A stretch of 64,000 nt of DNA from Palaemon carinicauda. Lineage: Eukaryota > Arthropoda > Malacostraca > Decapoda > Palaemonidae. Both the position numbers and the translations under genes were made by a program. Each line of letters opens with the position of its first letter. The stretch's first letter is position 1. The DNA is taken from contig NC_090751.1 in NCBI RefSeq assembly GCF_036898095.1, forward strand, positions 79,374,509-79,438,508, written 5' to 3'. Shown piece by piece: positions 33,645 through 44,830 of the stretch. The notes under the pieces were generated by a model. The model was not told where the DNA came from. It saw only the letters and a program-made list of their open reading frames with translations, and searched no databases.

Positions 33645-36600
33645 CCCTGGATAGGTACGCTCCTCGGACACCCCTTTAAGGGTATACTCGGACGCGAACG
33701 ACCCCGACGCCAAAAAAAATTCTTGAAAAATCAGTTTTTGCAGTAACCTCCTTTTTTCTTTTGCCAAAAAAAAACTTCAATGAATGCTTAAAACAACTGT
33801 AAAGATAAATACTACTCATCTGCAGAAAAACTATTTATTATAAATATTTTAAAAAATTAAGTAGAAAAAAAAGACCTGACATAAAAATTCATAAAAAAAA
33901 AGTTTATACATATATACACAAATCATTTTAGGAATTGATTCTTGAATGTTTAGGACACATCTTGATGTATTTTGGATGAAGTCAGACCCATGGAGGTGAA
34001 GATCTGAAATGAGAAAAAAAGAGTAACTTTTTTTGGCCAAAAAAATTTGTCCAAATTTCATGAATTTTTTTGGGTACCCAAATGAAATAGGAAGTTGCTA
34101 ATTTTTTTAGGGAATAAACATATATTATCCTAAAATAGAAATATGTAAAAAAATCTTCATTATTTTGTAAATTACATTTATATCAGGGGCCATATCTAAA
34201 GGTAATTTTTTGAGTACTTAGAAATTTCGTAAAAAAATACATATATTTAATATATAATATGATATTTATGCAGGTAAAAAAATACCAAAATATCACAAAT
34301 TCTATAGGGAACAAGAATATATATAGATAGGGCAGCTTACGCTTCGGATATGTCCACAAAATGGCCGCCAACCACACTGACTCAGACTCCCTAATCTGCC
34401 ACTTGAAATGTAGGAAGGGTATGTCAATTTCAAGGTGTTATTTACTAATCTAATTATTATTGGATATGCATAAAAATTGTATGGTGGGTTGCTGGATAAT
34501 TGTCGATTATTTTACGACTATAAAATTGAAATTCTGACCCAAAAAAATTTTTTTGAAGGGAAATAAAATCGAAAAAAAAAAATGTAAAACAATATAATAT
34601 TTTAGCTAAAAAAATTTGATGATATTCAATCAAAAAAAAAGTAAACAAAATTTTCCGACAAATAAACATCTAGAGGACTCATTACTCTGTGATAGTTCCT
34701 TAGTACGTAGTAATTTTGAAAGAATTGGGAAAAAACGAAAAAATGGCAATCACCGGAAAATCGAACACATACCTATATATACGCCATATCTGGCTAAAAA
34801 AAAGATAGGCATGGGTAGCCAGATCATCTAGAAACACTTTCCAACACTGTAAAAATATAAGTTTTGCGACACTACTTGCCAATTCCTTACGGTAACATGA
34901 CTAAGCGAAAAAATGCAAAACAAATAAAAAGGGGCACTCGCGGAAAAATGGCTAACATTCTAATATACGGCATTTCAGAAAAAGAAAATTCAGCCACGTG
35001 CTAGGCAAACCATCAAGGCACATTTTCCGACAAATAAACATCTAAATGAATCATTACTCTGTGATAGTTCCTTAGTACGTAGTAATTTTGAAAGAAATGG
35101 GAAAAAACGAAAAAATGGCAATCACAGGAAAATCGAACACAAACCTATATATACGCCATATCTGGCTAAAAAAAAAAGATAGGCATGGGTAGCCAGATCA
35201 TCTAGAAACACTTTCCAACACTATAAAATTATAAGTTTTGCGACACTACTTGCCAATTCCTTACGGTAACATGACTAAGCAAAAAAAATGCAAAACAAAT
35301 AAAAAGGGGCACTCGTGGAAAAATGGCCATTCTAATATACGGCATTTCAGAAAAAAAAATTTCAGCCACGTGCTAGGCAAACCATCAAGGCACATTTTCC
35401 GACAAATAAACATATAAATGAATCATTACTCTGTGATAGTTCCTTAGTACGTAGTAATTTTGAAAGAAATGGGAAAAAACGAAAAAATGGCAATCACAGG
35501 AAAATCGAACACATACTTATATATACGCCATATCTGGCTAAAAAAAAAAATAGGCATGGGTAGCCAGATCATCTAGAAACACTTTCCAACACTATAAAAA
35601 TATAAGTTTTGCGACACTACTTGCCAATTCGTTACGGTAACATGACTAAGCAAAAAAAATGCAAAACAAATAAAAAGGGCCACTCGCGGAAAAACGCCCA
35701 ACATTCTAATACACGGCATCTCAGATAAAAAAAAAAAGACATGCACGTGTTAGCCCAACCATCAAGGCACACTTTCTAACACATAAACATGAAAAAAAAA
35801 TCAATAATATACGGCAATTCCTTACTACGTAGTAAATTTTTACAAATATTGAAAAAAAACAGAAATTGGCAACCGCAGTTAAATACCCAATATACCAATA
35901 ACTACGTCGTATCTGACAAAAACAAAATCACGCATGGGTAGCCAGATCATCTAGACACACTTTCCAACACTAAAAAAGCAAAAGTTTTACGACACTATTT
36001 CGCAATATCTTACGGAAAAATGACTTGGCAAAAAAATGAAAAAAAATGAAAAAGGGGTACTCGCGGTAAAATGCCCGACATTCTAATATACGGCATCTCA
36101 GATAAAAAAAAAGACATGCACGTGTTAGCCCAACCATCAAGGCACACTTTCTAACACATAAACATGAAAAAAAAAATGAATAGTATACGGCAATTCCTTA
36201 CTACGTAGTAATTTTTACAAATATTGAAAAAAAACAGAAATTGGTAACCGCAGTTAAATACCCAATATACCAATAACTACGTCGTATCTGACAAAAACAA
36301 AGTCATGCATGGGTAGCCAGATCATCTAGACACACTTTCCAACACTAAACAAGCAAAAGTTTTACGACACTATTTGGCAATATCTTACGGAAAAATGACT
36401 TGGCAAAAAAATGAAAAAAAATGAAAAAGGGGCACTCGCGGTAAAATGGTCCTCGTGGTAATGAACGACATTTTAACTAAAAAAAAAATCATGCACATGG
36501 TAGCCAAACAATCCACCAAGACTTTCCACAACTGATAACCTATACAAGTTGCACCATTCTACGACAATTTCATAATACGTAATAACTTTGATAATTATGC

Positions 36601-36832
36601 AAACTACCTTTAGAAGGGCAAACTCGGTCGCGCTCGACCCCGACGCGTCTCAGAAATCGGGGAAGGAGTACAGCTACAGCAATGCACATCTGGACACTAC
36701 TAGAGCGTGTAGGGGAGACACCTCCTGCAGGTCGATCACCCACAAATTCAGTCACGGGGGTGAGTCACGTGAGAAAAACCTGTTTTTTTTTGACGCTCGG
36801 GGTCGCGAACGACCCATCGTACCTATCCAGGG
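33645..36832. mobile_element. Non-autonomous piggyBac-type (TTAA) element nested in Ngaro YR
   Basis: Exactly flanked by TTAA (33641-33644 and 36833-36836). The ends are inverted: both read 'CCCTGGATAGGTACG' going inwards. Subterminal motifs recur in both orientations: 'CGCGAACGACCCCGACGC' near 33690, its relatives near 36640 ('TCGCGCTCGACCCCGACGC') and near 36795. TTAA duplication and CCC-starting ends are diagnostic for the piggyBac superfamily. There is no transposase frame; the 3.19 kb is AT-rich DNA plus a tandem satellite. Removing it together with one TTAA restores recombinase codon continuity, which fixes the borders. Confidence 0.88.
34653..36600. repeat. Dimeric satellite, 372-376 bp unit (~186-bp monomers)
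   Basis: Five and a bit direct copies, starting at about 34653, 35025, 35397, 35773, 36148 and 36522 (the last partial). Each unit contains two related halves: one around 'GATAGTTCCTTAGTACGTAG' and one around 'CACTACTTGCCAATTCC', each preceded by a 'CATCAAGGCACATTTTCC' or 'GATCATCTAGAAACACTTTCC' phrase. The first three copies are closely similar; copies four and five form a second subtype. Confidence 0.88.
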
Positions 36833-36836
36833 TTAA

Positions 36837-37061
36837 AGAAGCCAAATATATCGCTACTATGAAAGATTTGACGGGCAAAGCGTCTCCACTTCCCAAGCCG
36901 TTGCATGATACCCACTTCTGAAAGCGCACAAATGCTCCATGATATTTTGAACTGGTAGAATCTGCCCTTGATTCCTTCAACAAATCCGGAAGTAGGTGCA
37001 CTTTTCCCGCCATCACTTCTGGGAGCTGATCAATTTTGGTCTTATGGATCTGAAAAAACAC
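36837..37061 (-). pseudogene. Ngaro tyrosine recombinase, N-terminal part
   Basis: Carries the SAM-like core-binding domain: 'LLKESRADSTSSKYHGAFVR', then 'FIVAIYLASL' before the TTAA. The frame then enters the inserted element. Upstream (37062-37797) the gene's start is unclear, and a minisatellite occupies the spacer. Confidence 0.85.
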
Positions 37062-37139
37062 ACGTAAAGTCGACGGTTAATAAAACTGAAATTGGACATA
37101 ACTTCAATATAATACATTTAAACTTTTAAAGACCAATTC

Positions 37140-37640
37140 AAATATACCTGCACCTCCGCAATACTGCTTGTGCTTTCAAACACGGCAATACTGCCTTTGT
37201 TATAACTGTGCCTCCGCAATACTGCTTGCGCTTTCAAACACGGCAATACTTCCTTTATATAACTGTGCCTCCGCAATACTGCTTGCACTTTCAACCTCAA
37301 GTATGGCAATACTGCCTTGTTATAACTGCGCCTCCGCAATACTGCTTGCGCATTCAAGCACGGCAATACTGCCTTTATTATAACTGCGCCTCCACAATAC
37401 TGCTTGCACTCTCAACCTCAAGTACGGCAATACTGCCTTGTTATAACTGCGCCTCCGCAATGCTGCTTGCGCTTCCAAGCACGGCAATACTGCCTTTATT
37501 TATATAATACTTTTTCGAAATAAAACTGCGCTCCCGCAATACTGCTTGCGCTTCCAAACACGGCAATACTGCCTTAATTTATATTATAATTTCTGAAATA
37601 TTACTGCACCTACGCAATACTGCGTGTGCTTCAATTACCA
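37140..37640. repeat. 58-66 bp minisatellite
   Basis: About eight units with 'CCTCCGCAATACTGCTTG' and 'CACGGCAATACTGCC', some carrying an extra 'AACCTCAAGTA' segment. It lies between the recombinase and RNase H parts of the Ngaro element. Confidence 0.85.
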
Positions 37641-37797
37641 CTGACTATTTTGCATCTCCGGCTTTAAAGTTATGTTTTGAATGCAGTATCAAGTTTGTCA
37701 ATTTTCATAAAACCAAAAATTAGACACAGTGTAACTTTTATATAAGCAGTTCCGTACGAGGGACGTAGCCTCACATTCGCCGCAAATATAATATTGA

Positions 37798-39730
37798 CTA
37801 ACTTATTGAAGAAAAATCAACTTGCAGTGCCAACATACGGAAATTCAAATCAATATTTCCAAACATACCTTTTCCACTCCTACTTGACACATAATTCTCT
37901 CTGTTAATTGGTAAATCGAACCAATCAACTACCTCTGGTATAAACGACCCTGTTGGACAAAGAAATGGCCAAAACAAAGCTGATTTCCAGCAAGGCACAA
38001 CAAGAACACCAGCAGCTTTGTCAAAGGCCATTTTCTTGATAACCTGTGTAATGACAGTGATTGGGGGAACAAATAATCCGAACTTTCCTCCCCAATGTTC
38101 TGAGAAAGCGTCTATACCGTTACACGTGGGACTCCGATATCTTGAATAATACGAATTCAGTTGCGCATTATGTTCGGAAGCGAACCAATCAATATGTGTG
38201 TTTCCAAATCTAGCCTGAATCATATCAAATATTTTAAATGAGATACCCCAGTCATCAATGTCTATAATCTTTGACAGATAATCTGCTTTTTCATTCATTG
38301 TTCTAGGAATCCATTCCATTTCCAACAAAATAGACTTTGCAATACAAAATCGAAAAATATCAATAGCTATACTCTGCAATTCCACCTTCAGAGAACCTTT
38401 CGATACGATCGCTTCAACCCCTTGATTGTCAGTAAACCATTTCACCCTCTGACCAGTCAGAATATGATCTAACGACTGTAAAACACGATAAACAGTTACC
38501 AATTCTCGCCATGTCGAAGACTTAAGACTTTCTTCAATGGACCATGTACCATATGAAATACCGGTTTTCGCACTGACTGCGTAGCCAGCAAACCCTGTAC
38601 TACTAGCGTCAGAATACACAATTTTTGAGCATTGAAAAGACACATTGATATGTTTTATATTCAGTTCCGACAGAGATATTTGCCAAAATTCTAGTTGTCT
38701 CTTACTTTCATCAGAAATTTTTATATACTGATCCCAGTGACTAGCAGCGAGTACGTCAATACTTAAATTCCGGGTCATTATTTGAGAAACTTTTCCTATG
38801 ACAACACTCATTGAAATAATTTGACCAATACAGCTCGCTACTTTCTTAACATGAACGTACCTGTGTAATTTAATACTATTCAATATTTATGAAACCGTAT
38901 TGATGCACTTAAGTAATCTTCGATCAGGGATGAATATCGAACTGTTTCCGGAATCAAGCATCACGCATAAAAACTCCAGAACCTGAGTGGGTGACCAGAT
39001 ACATTTCGTTGCATTCGGGATAAATCCCGATGACAACAGATCATTTTTTATATGCTGGCTAAGTTTAATTGCGCCAACAAGAGATTGCGAACAACCGTAT
39101 CCATCATCTAAGAACATGGTGTCAAACCTTCCCTCACCGCGCCATTTCTTCAGCAGCGGTCTTGTCAACTTTGTAAACATATAGTAGGCGCTTGAAATTC
39201 CGAAAGGGAGAACATTAAACTTGTAAAAATTAGTCTTTCCTTCCCTATTTATCCAAGAAAACCCAAGGTATTCTGTGTGAGGCTCATAGATGTCAACAAA
39301 ATTATAAGCGCTGGTCTATTCAAACTTAATTTGATAACCCTTGCTTTTAAATAATGATAATGCAATTCTAATATCTTCATATTTTACAGGTTGTTTCCAC
39401 AAATGCTTATTCACTTCTCTTAAATCAAGAATAAGTCTTTTACGTTTAGAATTTTGAATGGAAACAGTCAACGGATTTACAACATGGGGGGGGGGGGCTT
39501 TCGCAAAGTGATATTAGTGCTCTATCTGCTAGATCTTGTATAGCTTCTGAAACAAAATCAAATTCTAACAAAGCAGATTTATTGTTTTTACAAAATGTTC
39601 TCTAAGGTTTCGAATACAAAGGTAACTTATAGCCTTTTTCTATTACGTCGAGTACAAAGTCACTCAAGCCAATTGACCTCCAAAATTGAATATGTTTCTT
39701 TAACCTACCCCTAACTATTATACTTTTCTG
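37798..39730 (-). pseudogene. Ngaro reverse transcriptase / RNase H, degenerate
   Basis: The RT part spans 39730-38887. 'VDIYEPHTEYLGFSW' and 'YKFNVLPFGISSAYY' lie before the palm, and 'DTMFLDDGYGC' is a normal motif C. At motif A, where family members read 'FDLKSAY', this copy has 'FE', a TAG stop, then 'TSAY', so the first catalytic Asp is lost. Another in-frame stop at 38887-38889 divides RT from the next part. The RNase H part (37798-38883) has 'KIVYSDASSTGFAGY', 'WRELVTVYRVLQS', 'KWFTDNQGVEAIVSKGS' and the DIRS/Ngaro distal segment 'HIDWFASEHNAQLNSYYS'. Regions upstream of 39300 are shifted between frames, and a G run lies at 39487-39498. Confidence 0.87.
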
Positions 39731-39815
39731 TCCCTACTCACATTCATAAAAATCATGGATAAATCTATTATAGCCAACATACTCATCTTCTAACAAGTCT
39801 GTTGACACCTCCAGT

Positions 39816-40568
39816 TTACTTCCTTGCTGGCCCACCAGTTGCCTGCTCCCTGCCGGCACTGGCTGCTCCGAAAAGGGTTGCACCCCTGGAATAGGGACAA
39901 TTCCGCCGGAAGTGTGAGAACTCCCCACAAGCAAAACAGGGTCCTGGAGCGACGGAGCCGGAACTTCCGGTATTGAAACTATTGGTGCTGGTTTGGCCAC
40001 GAAAAAACCTGCCTCTTCCAACCGGACCAGATCCATATGGTTTATGACCGGAAACGCCTGAACCCCAATAATTGTTTCCGGCAGTAGAGTCAAACGACCG
40101 CCAAGAACCGCCTCGGGGATAACTTCGAGTCTTCTGCTTTTTGAGCGCCCTGCTCTCAGCCTTGTTTATTCTAGATTCATCCTCACTGTCGGACGCAACA
40201 GGATTTGTTTTGTACTCCCTGACAGTTTCCCATCCGCCTGCTGATGTATCCGCAATTCTAACAAGTTTATTCCTTTTATATACTTTGTCTCTAACTTCCT
40301 CAAGCCATTCTCTCACATAGTCCAATTTTCCGTTTTCTACGCCCCAAAGGCACTGGTTAATTGCATCTTCAAGTTCACTATTAAACTCATATTGGTGTTT
40401 GTTTCCAAGAAATTTCCATGAGAAGTCCTTTTCAGTTTTTAATTTCTTCACTTCAGTGGCAACGGTTAATGAATTGCCTTGCACATCTCTTTTTAAGTTC
40501 GAAAGTTCTGCCAAAATGGTATTCAGTTGAACTTGAATACCAGAGTCACTATCACCATTGCTTGCCAT
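39816..40568 (-). pseudogene. Ngaro Gag-like protein
   Basis: 250 codons in one frame starting from ATG at 40568, shortly after A1. Features: a coiled-coil-prone N-terminus ('LNTILAELSNLKRDV'), a conserved-looking middle ('FNSELEDAINQCLWGVENGK'), an acidic 'DSEDESR', a Gly/Ser/Arg-rich stretch and one zinc knuckle 'CFACGEFSHFRRNC' near residue 220. This fits Gag of Ngaro-type elements. The frame itself is intact and could be a full CDS; it is labelled a pseudogene because the element's polymerase is dead and the frame seems to run into shifted sequence after 39816. Confidence 0.75.
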
Positions 40569-40619
40569 TTTATGCCGTGTAAAAGATTTGCCACGCCTTT
40601 GTATATATAATAACCGGTG

Positions 40620-40783
40620 TTATAAAAGCTTGTCCGTTCAGTCCAACGTCCGAAGCTGAATGACTTGATCACCACCTAAGACCAACCGAGCAAAACTTAC
40701 TGACACGCTGCCTACTGGACATTCCATCCATCAAGGAAATTAATTTTCCTCTTATTCATAAATTCAAACGTGGAAAATTACCT
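40620..40783 (-). repeat. Split direct repeat A1
   Basis: Directly repeated at 32508-32670. It marks the 5' end of the Ngaro element on the - strand; only scattered substitutions separate the two copies. Confidence 0.9.
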
Positions 40784-41034
40784 TTCTTGTTGGAAATTGT
40801 AAGAATGAATGAGGAAGCAGTAAAATGAGAATGATGAACACAAGATCAGATGAATAAAAGTAAAGACATACGTTAAGGTACCCCCGCTCTCAAAGGTATA
40901 TACATATACGTTTTCATATACACATACACATTCATACATATGTTGGGAAATAAACTCTTTGAAAATCAGAGGCGCAAGGTGTGGGGCGTGCAGTTCAAGC
41001 AAAAGATTTAGTATACACGTAGAATACATACTTA

Positions 41035-41040
41035 AGAGAG

Positions 41041-41107
<67 letters not shown>
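41035..41107. repeat. (AG)n microsatellite
   Basis: About 36 AG dinucleotides with one C interruption near the start. Confidence 0.97.
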
Positions 41108-41110
<3 letters not shown>

Positions 41111-41954
41111 AATGTGAAATAGCTTTCCTGAGAGAATAATCTGGGAACGCATCGTGACTTGAAAATAATAGAATGGAAAATAAAGGAAACTTTAGAAACC
41201 CTTTTATCTTGGCGTTCATCGTCATTTCACAATCAACTGGTCCTCTCCTTCTTTTAATATAAATGCTAATTCTTACTATTTAACTGCCCAAAACAGAAAA
41301 GATTAGAGAAAAATAAATAGGGATAAACACCTCACTGGTAGCATTAGGATTATAAAGAATTCTATTGTTATCTCTGATATTAGTTTAAGAAAGTATATAG
41401 AAGCTAGCATCTTTACACTTAAATTCACCATGTCTTCCGCTTACTCAGATAATTTGATATTCGTAATTACTGTTAAAACAACTTTCCAAAGCTTTTTGTA
41501 TAGAAAAACTTCCATTTGTAAATGTCAGTTCATAGAATGGAAATCTAATTTCTTGTCACTTGATACAATTACCATTGTATCTTTCCTCGTATTCTCATTG
41601 TTTATTTCCTGTTAATAATTATCAAGGTGTAATACAATTTAAAGACTAATTCCTGTATATTTGGGGAATTCCTAAAGTTACAGCATCACTGATCAAACAA
41701 ATTAAGAAAATTTAAAAGATTATTTTCCTAAAGCCTTCTCGGAGATTTCTGCTAAATTCTCATACGAGCTGGAATATATGAAAATATTAGAGTTGAAAAT
41801 ATATTGAGATGATAAACAACGTTAGATATACTGTAAATGAGACTTGTGTTAGCCTATTCAAAAGAACAAATATTTCAAGAATTTTGAATTTTTTAACCTG
41901 TTCAAAAGAATAGCTATTGTAGTAAGTTTGAATTCCCAGAGATTAAAAGTTTAA
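41108..41954. other. No gene seen
   Basis: AT-rich. A 61-codon + frame (41430-41615) has no recognisable feature. Confidence 0.5.
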
Positions 41955-42250
41955 AGGTCGGCCATGAATGGCGGAGGCAAGGGACAATGAAACTACCTTA
42001 GCAGGACATTGCCATGTTGACTGACGATATATACACACAATCAGCGCCCAAGCCCTCTGTCAATCAAGCTAGGATCAGGGAGGGCCAGGCAATGGCTGCT
42101 GATGACTCAACAAGTAGACTTACAGGCTCTCTCAACCCCCCTCCCTCCTTAGCTCACTAGGATGACGAGGTCGCAGACTCTAAAATTATCTATGAAGCTT
42201 GAGTGGACATCGAACTCAAGTACATCAGATCGCCAGGCATGGATGTGTCC
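41955..42250 (-). repeat. SINE-like dispersed repeat, copy 1
   Basis: Homologous in inverted orientation to 51789-52040. Shared landmarks are 'GCAAGGGACA', 'CAGCGCCCAAGC', 'CAGGGAGGGCCAGGCAATGG', 'CTTAGCTCACTAGGATG' and 'GAAGCTTGAG'. On the - strand a phrase 'GAGTTCGATGTCC' resembles an RNA polymerase III B box, which would make it a tRNA-derived SINE. I remember this family as common in decapods. Confidence 0.6.
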
Positions 42251-42264
42251 ACTGACTTTCCTGC

Positions 42265-42550
42265 TGTGACGGGCCAGGAGTAGGTTGTGAGTCAAAGGCC
42301 ATATGAATGCAGCTGAGTAACTTTATTAGACACATCGAGTATATATACACACTAGGTCTCGGTAAGAAGGTCAAAAATTACAAAAGTGCTATTTCTTGTC
42401 AAACCGGCAACCGGTTCTTTTAACAGTTAACAATGAAGTAAGCAAACAGGTTAATACAAGTTGCTGTCAGTAAGAGGGGAGAGCGAAGATACAAAGGATA
42501 ATATATACAAAAAAGAGAAATGTCGTTATTTTGTACGATCGTCTGACACA
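42265..42550 (-). repeat. 3' LTR of CsRn1-like element
   Basis: 286 bp, TG...CA ends, directly repeated at 47108-47391. On the - strand it is preceded by a purine-rich 'TTTTTAAGGGGGAGCC', a likely polypurine tract at about 42565-42581. Confidence 0.88.
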
Positions 42551-42670
42551 CGGGTGGTACATGGCTCCCCCTTAAAAATGACATACTGTACATGTTAAAT
42601 AGGGTGCCCTGATCTAGAGAGGTGAACTGTAGGCAGGTCATCTGGCAGGAGATAAGCAGGTTTTAGACAA

Positions 42671-43745
42671 TCAATGGAGAACCAGTCTTCTTTGCCACGA
42701 ATGTTTATTATGAATGCTTTCGGACTGCGTCGGGTAACAAGGAAAGGGCCCATGTAAGGGGCCATTAGCTAGTGTCATTGTGTAGGAAGACGTACGTTGC
42801 AGAGTGCAAGTCTGTCTATATGTGATGCTACGCTGGGGTCTTGTAAGTCTGGCGGCATGGAGTAAATTTTTTCCAAGATCTTCGGAGGAGGCAGCAGAAG
42901 GAAAAAATTCGGCAGGGACGACCAACGGGTCACCATACACCATTTCAGCTGCCGAGATGTCCAGGGTGTCTTTAGGAGTGGTTCTTAGTCCCAGGAGGAC
43001 CAAGGGAAGCTGAGTAAACCAGTTGGAGTCCTTGCAGCGGGACATCAAAGCTGCTTTGAGGGTACGATGAAAACGTTCAACCGTTCCATTGGCAGCGGGG
43101 TTGTAGGCAGCTGTCTGATGTAGGGTGATGCCCAGGAGATTCGCTAATGATGTTCACAATTGAAGAGGTGAAAGTGGTACCCCTACCAGAAGTAATATGC
43201 TCAGGGATACCAAATCTTGCTATCCATCCTGAGAGTAAGGCAAATGTACATGAGGCGGACGTTGCAGTTTCCATGGGAATGGCTTCAGGCCAACGAGTGG
43301 AGCGGTCGATGAGGGTAAACAGGTAAAGATTTCCTTGTGATGTGGGTAGGGGAACTACAACGTCGAAGTGGATGTGGGCGAAATGACACTGAGGTCAAGG
43401 ATAGGTGCCCACTCCTGAATCCATGTGTCGATGTACTTTGGAAGTTTGGCAAGAAGTACAGGCGCAGACCAAATCCTTAGTATTCTTTGTAATGCCGTGC
43501 CAAATGAACTTGGTCTTCAGCAGCTGTGCAGTAGAATGGCACGAGGGATGTGAAAGGCAGTGAGTGAAATCAAAGACCTGCCGGCGCATGGGAGCAGGAA
43601 TCCATGGTCGCAGTCTACCAGTACTGACGTCACAGAGGAGGTTGGTGTTGGAGTCGTCGAGGGCGACTTTTTCCCAACAGAGCGATGTGTAGGATGTCCT
43701 ACATGCTTGATACTCAGGATCCTGTCGTTGTGCTTCAGCCATAGG
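42671..43745 (-). pseudogene. CsRn1-like integrase remnant
   Basis: Three frames together give the integrase. The zinc-binding part is at 43395-43742 ('LSHPSCHSTAQLLKTKF', then 'CACTSCQTSK'). The core is at 43077-43274, 'WIARFGIPEHITSGRGTTFT', where the second catalytic Asp (normally TSDRG) has become Gly. The C-terminal part is at 42671-43048, 'LPLVLLGLRTTPKDTLDIS' and 'AAEMVYGDPLVVPAEFFP'. Frame changes separate all pieces. Confidence 0.85.
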
Positions 43746-44830
43746 GTTGTAATCTAATCCAGTTGAACGGTGGCCAACGTGTTTCTTGACAGGGTATCGG
43801 CAATGGGATTAATTTTCCCAGGGATGTGTTGAAGGGTGCAATTATATTCAGCAACGGCGGAGAGATGTCGGCGTTGACGGGTGGACCAAGCATCAGACTG
43901 TTGAGTGAAGGCATGCACCAGAGGCATGTGGACTGTGCGAATGACGAAGGGCGTACCTTCTAAGAAATGGTGAAAGTGACGGACAGCCAAGTGCACCCTC
44001 AGCAATTCGCGATCGAAGGTAGAATAACCCGATTCTGCCTTGGACAGTTTTCTGCTGAAGAAGGCCAATGGGCGGGGAGAGCACTGCACCAATAGGTAGG
44101 GGGTCTACAATGTTGATGTGAATATGAGCGAAATGACGCTGAGGTTGAGGAAAGGTGCCCATTCCTGAATCGTATGTCGATGTACTTTGGAAGTTTGGCA
44201 AGAAGTACAGGTGTAGACCCAATCCTAAGCATCCTTAGTAATGCCGTGCCAAATGAACTTCGTCTTCAGCAGCTGTGCAGTAGAATGGTGCGAGGGATGT
44301 GAAAGGCTGTGAATGAAATCAAACACCTGTCGGCTCATGGGAGCAGGAATCCACGGTCGCAGTCTACCAGTACTGACGTCACAGAGGAGGGTGGTGATGG
44401 AGTCGTTGAGGGGGACGTCTTCCCAACGGAGCGATGTGCAGAATGTCCTACATGCTTGATACTCAGGATTGTGTCGTGTGCTTCAGACAAGGCATAGTAA
44501 TCCAATCCCAGTTGAACAGCGGCCAACGTATTTCTTGACAGGGCATCGCCAACGGGATTCATTTTCCCAGGACGTGTTGAAGGATGCAATTGTATTCAGC
44601 GATGGCGGAGAGATGTCGGCATTGATAGGTGGACCAGGCGTCAGACTGTTGAGTGAAGGCGTGCACCAGAATCATGTGGTCTGTGCGAATGACGAAGGGC
44701 ATATCCTCTAAGAAATGGTGAAAGTGACGGACAGCCAAGTGCACTGCCAGCAATTTTCATTCGACAGTTTTCTACTAAAGAAAAAGCCGTTGACCACCTG
44801 TTCGAGTACTGCACCAATAGCGACGTCGCT
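43347..44830 (-). repeat. ~750-bp tandem duplication within gypsy pol
   Basis: The segment about 43347-44095 (integrase zinc region plus RNase H) recurs at about 44096-44830. Landmarks 'TTGGAAGTTTGGCAAGAAGT', 'AGCAGCTGTGCAGTAGAATGG' and 'CATGCTTGATACTCAGGAT' occur in both, at an offset near 751. The copies have diverged. One RNase H copy reads 'IRTVHMPLVH', the other 'IRTDHMILVH', so the Asp is lost in only one. Confidence 0.85.

Larger units (their letters stand above)
32265..40783 (-). mobile_element. Ngaro-like YR retrotransposon with split direct repeats
   Basis: 8.5 kb including a nested 3.19-kb insertion. On the - strand the order is A1 repeat (40620-40783), gag, RT, RNase H, tyrosine recombinase, B1 (32671-32784), A2 (32508-32670), B2 (32265-32378). 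This A-genes-B-A-B arrangement of direct repeats is the hallmark of Ngaro/PAT-type elements and differs from the inverted repeats of DIRS1. B1 and A2 are exactly contiguous (32670/32671), as expected for a copy of the circle junction. A 129-bp stretch (32379-32507) lies between A2 and B2. The genes are broken by stops, motif changes and the insertion. Confidence 0.87.
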
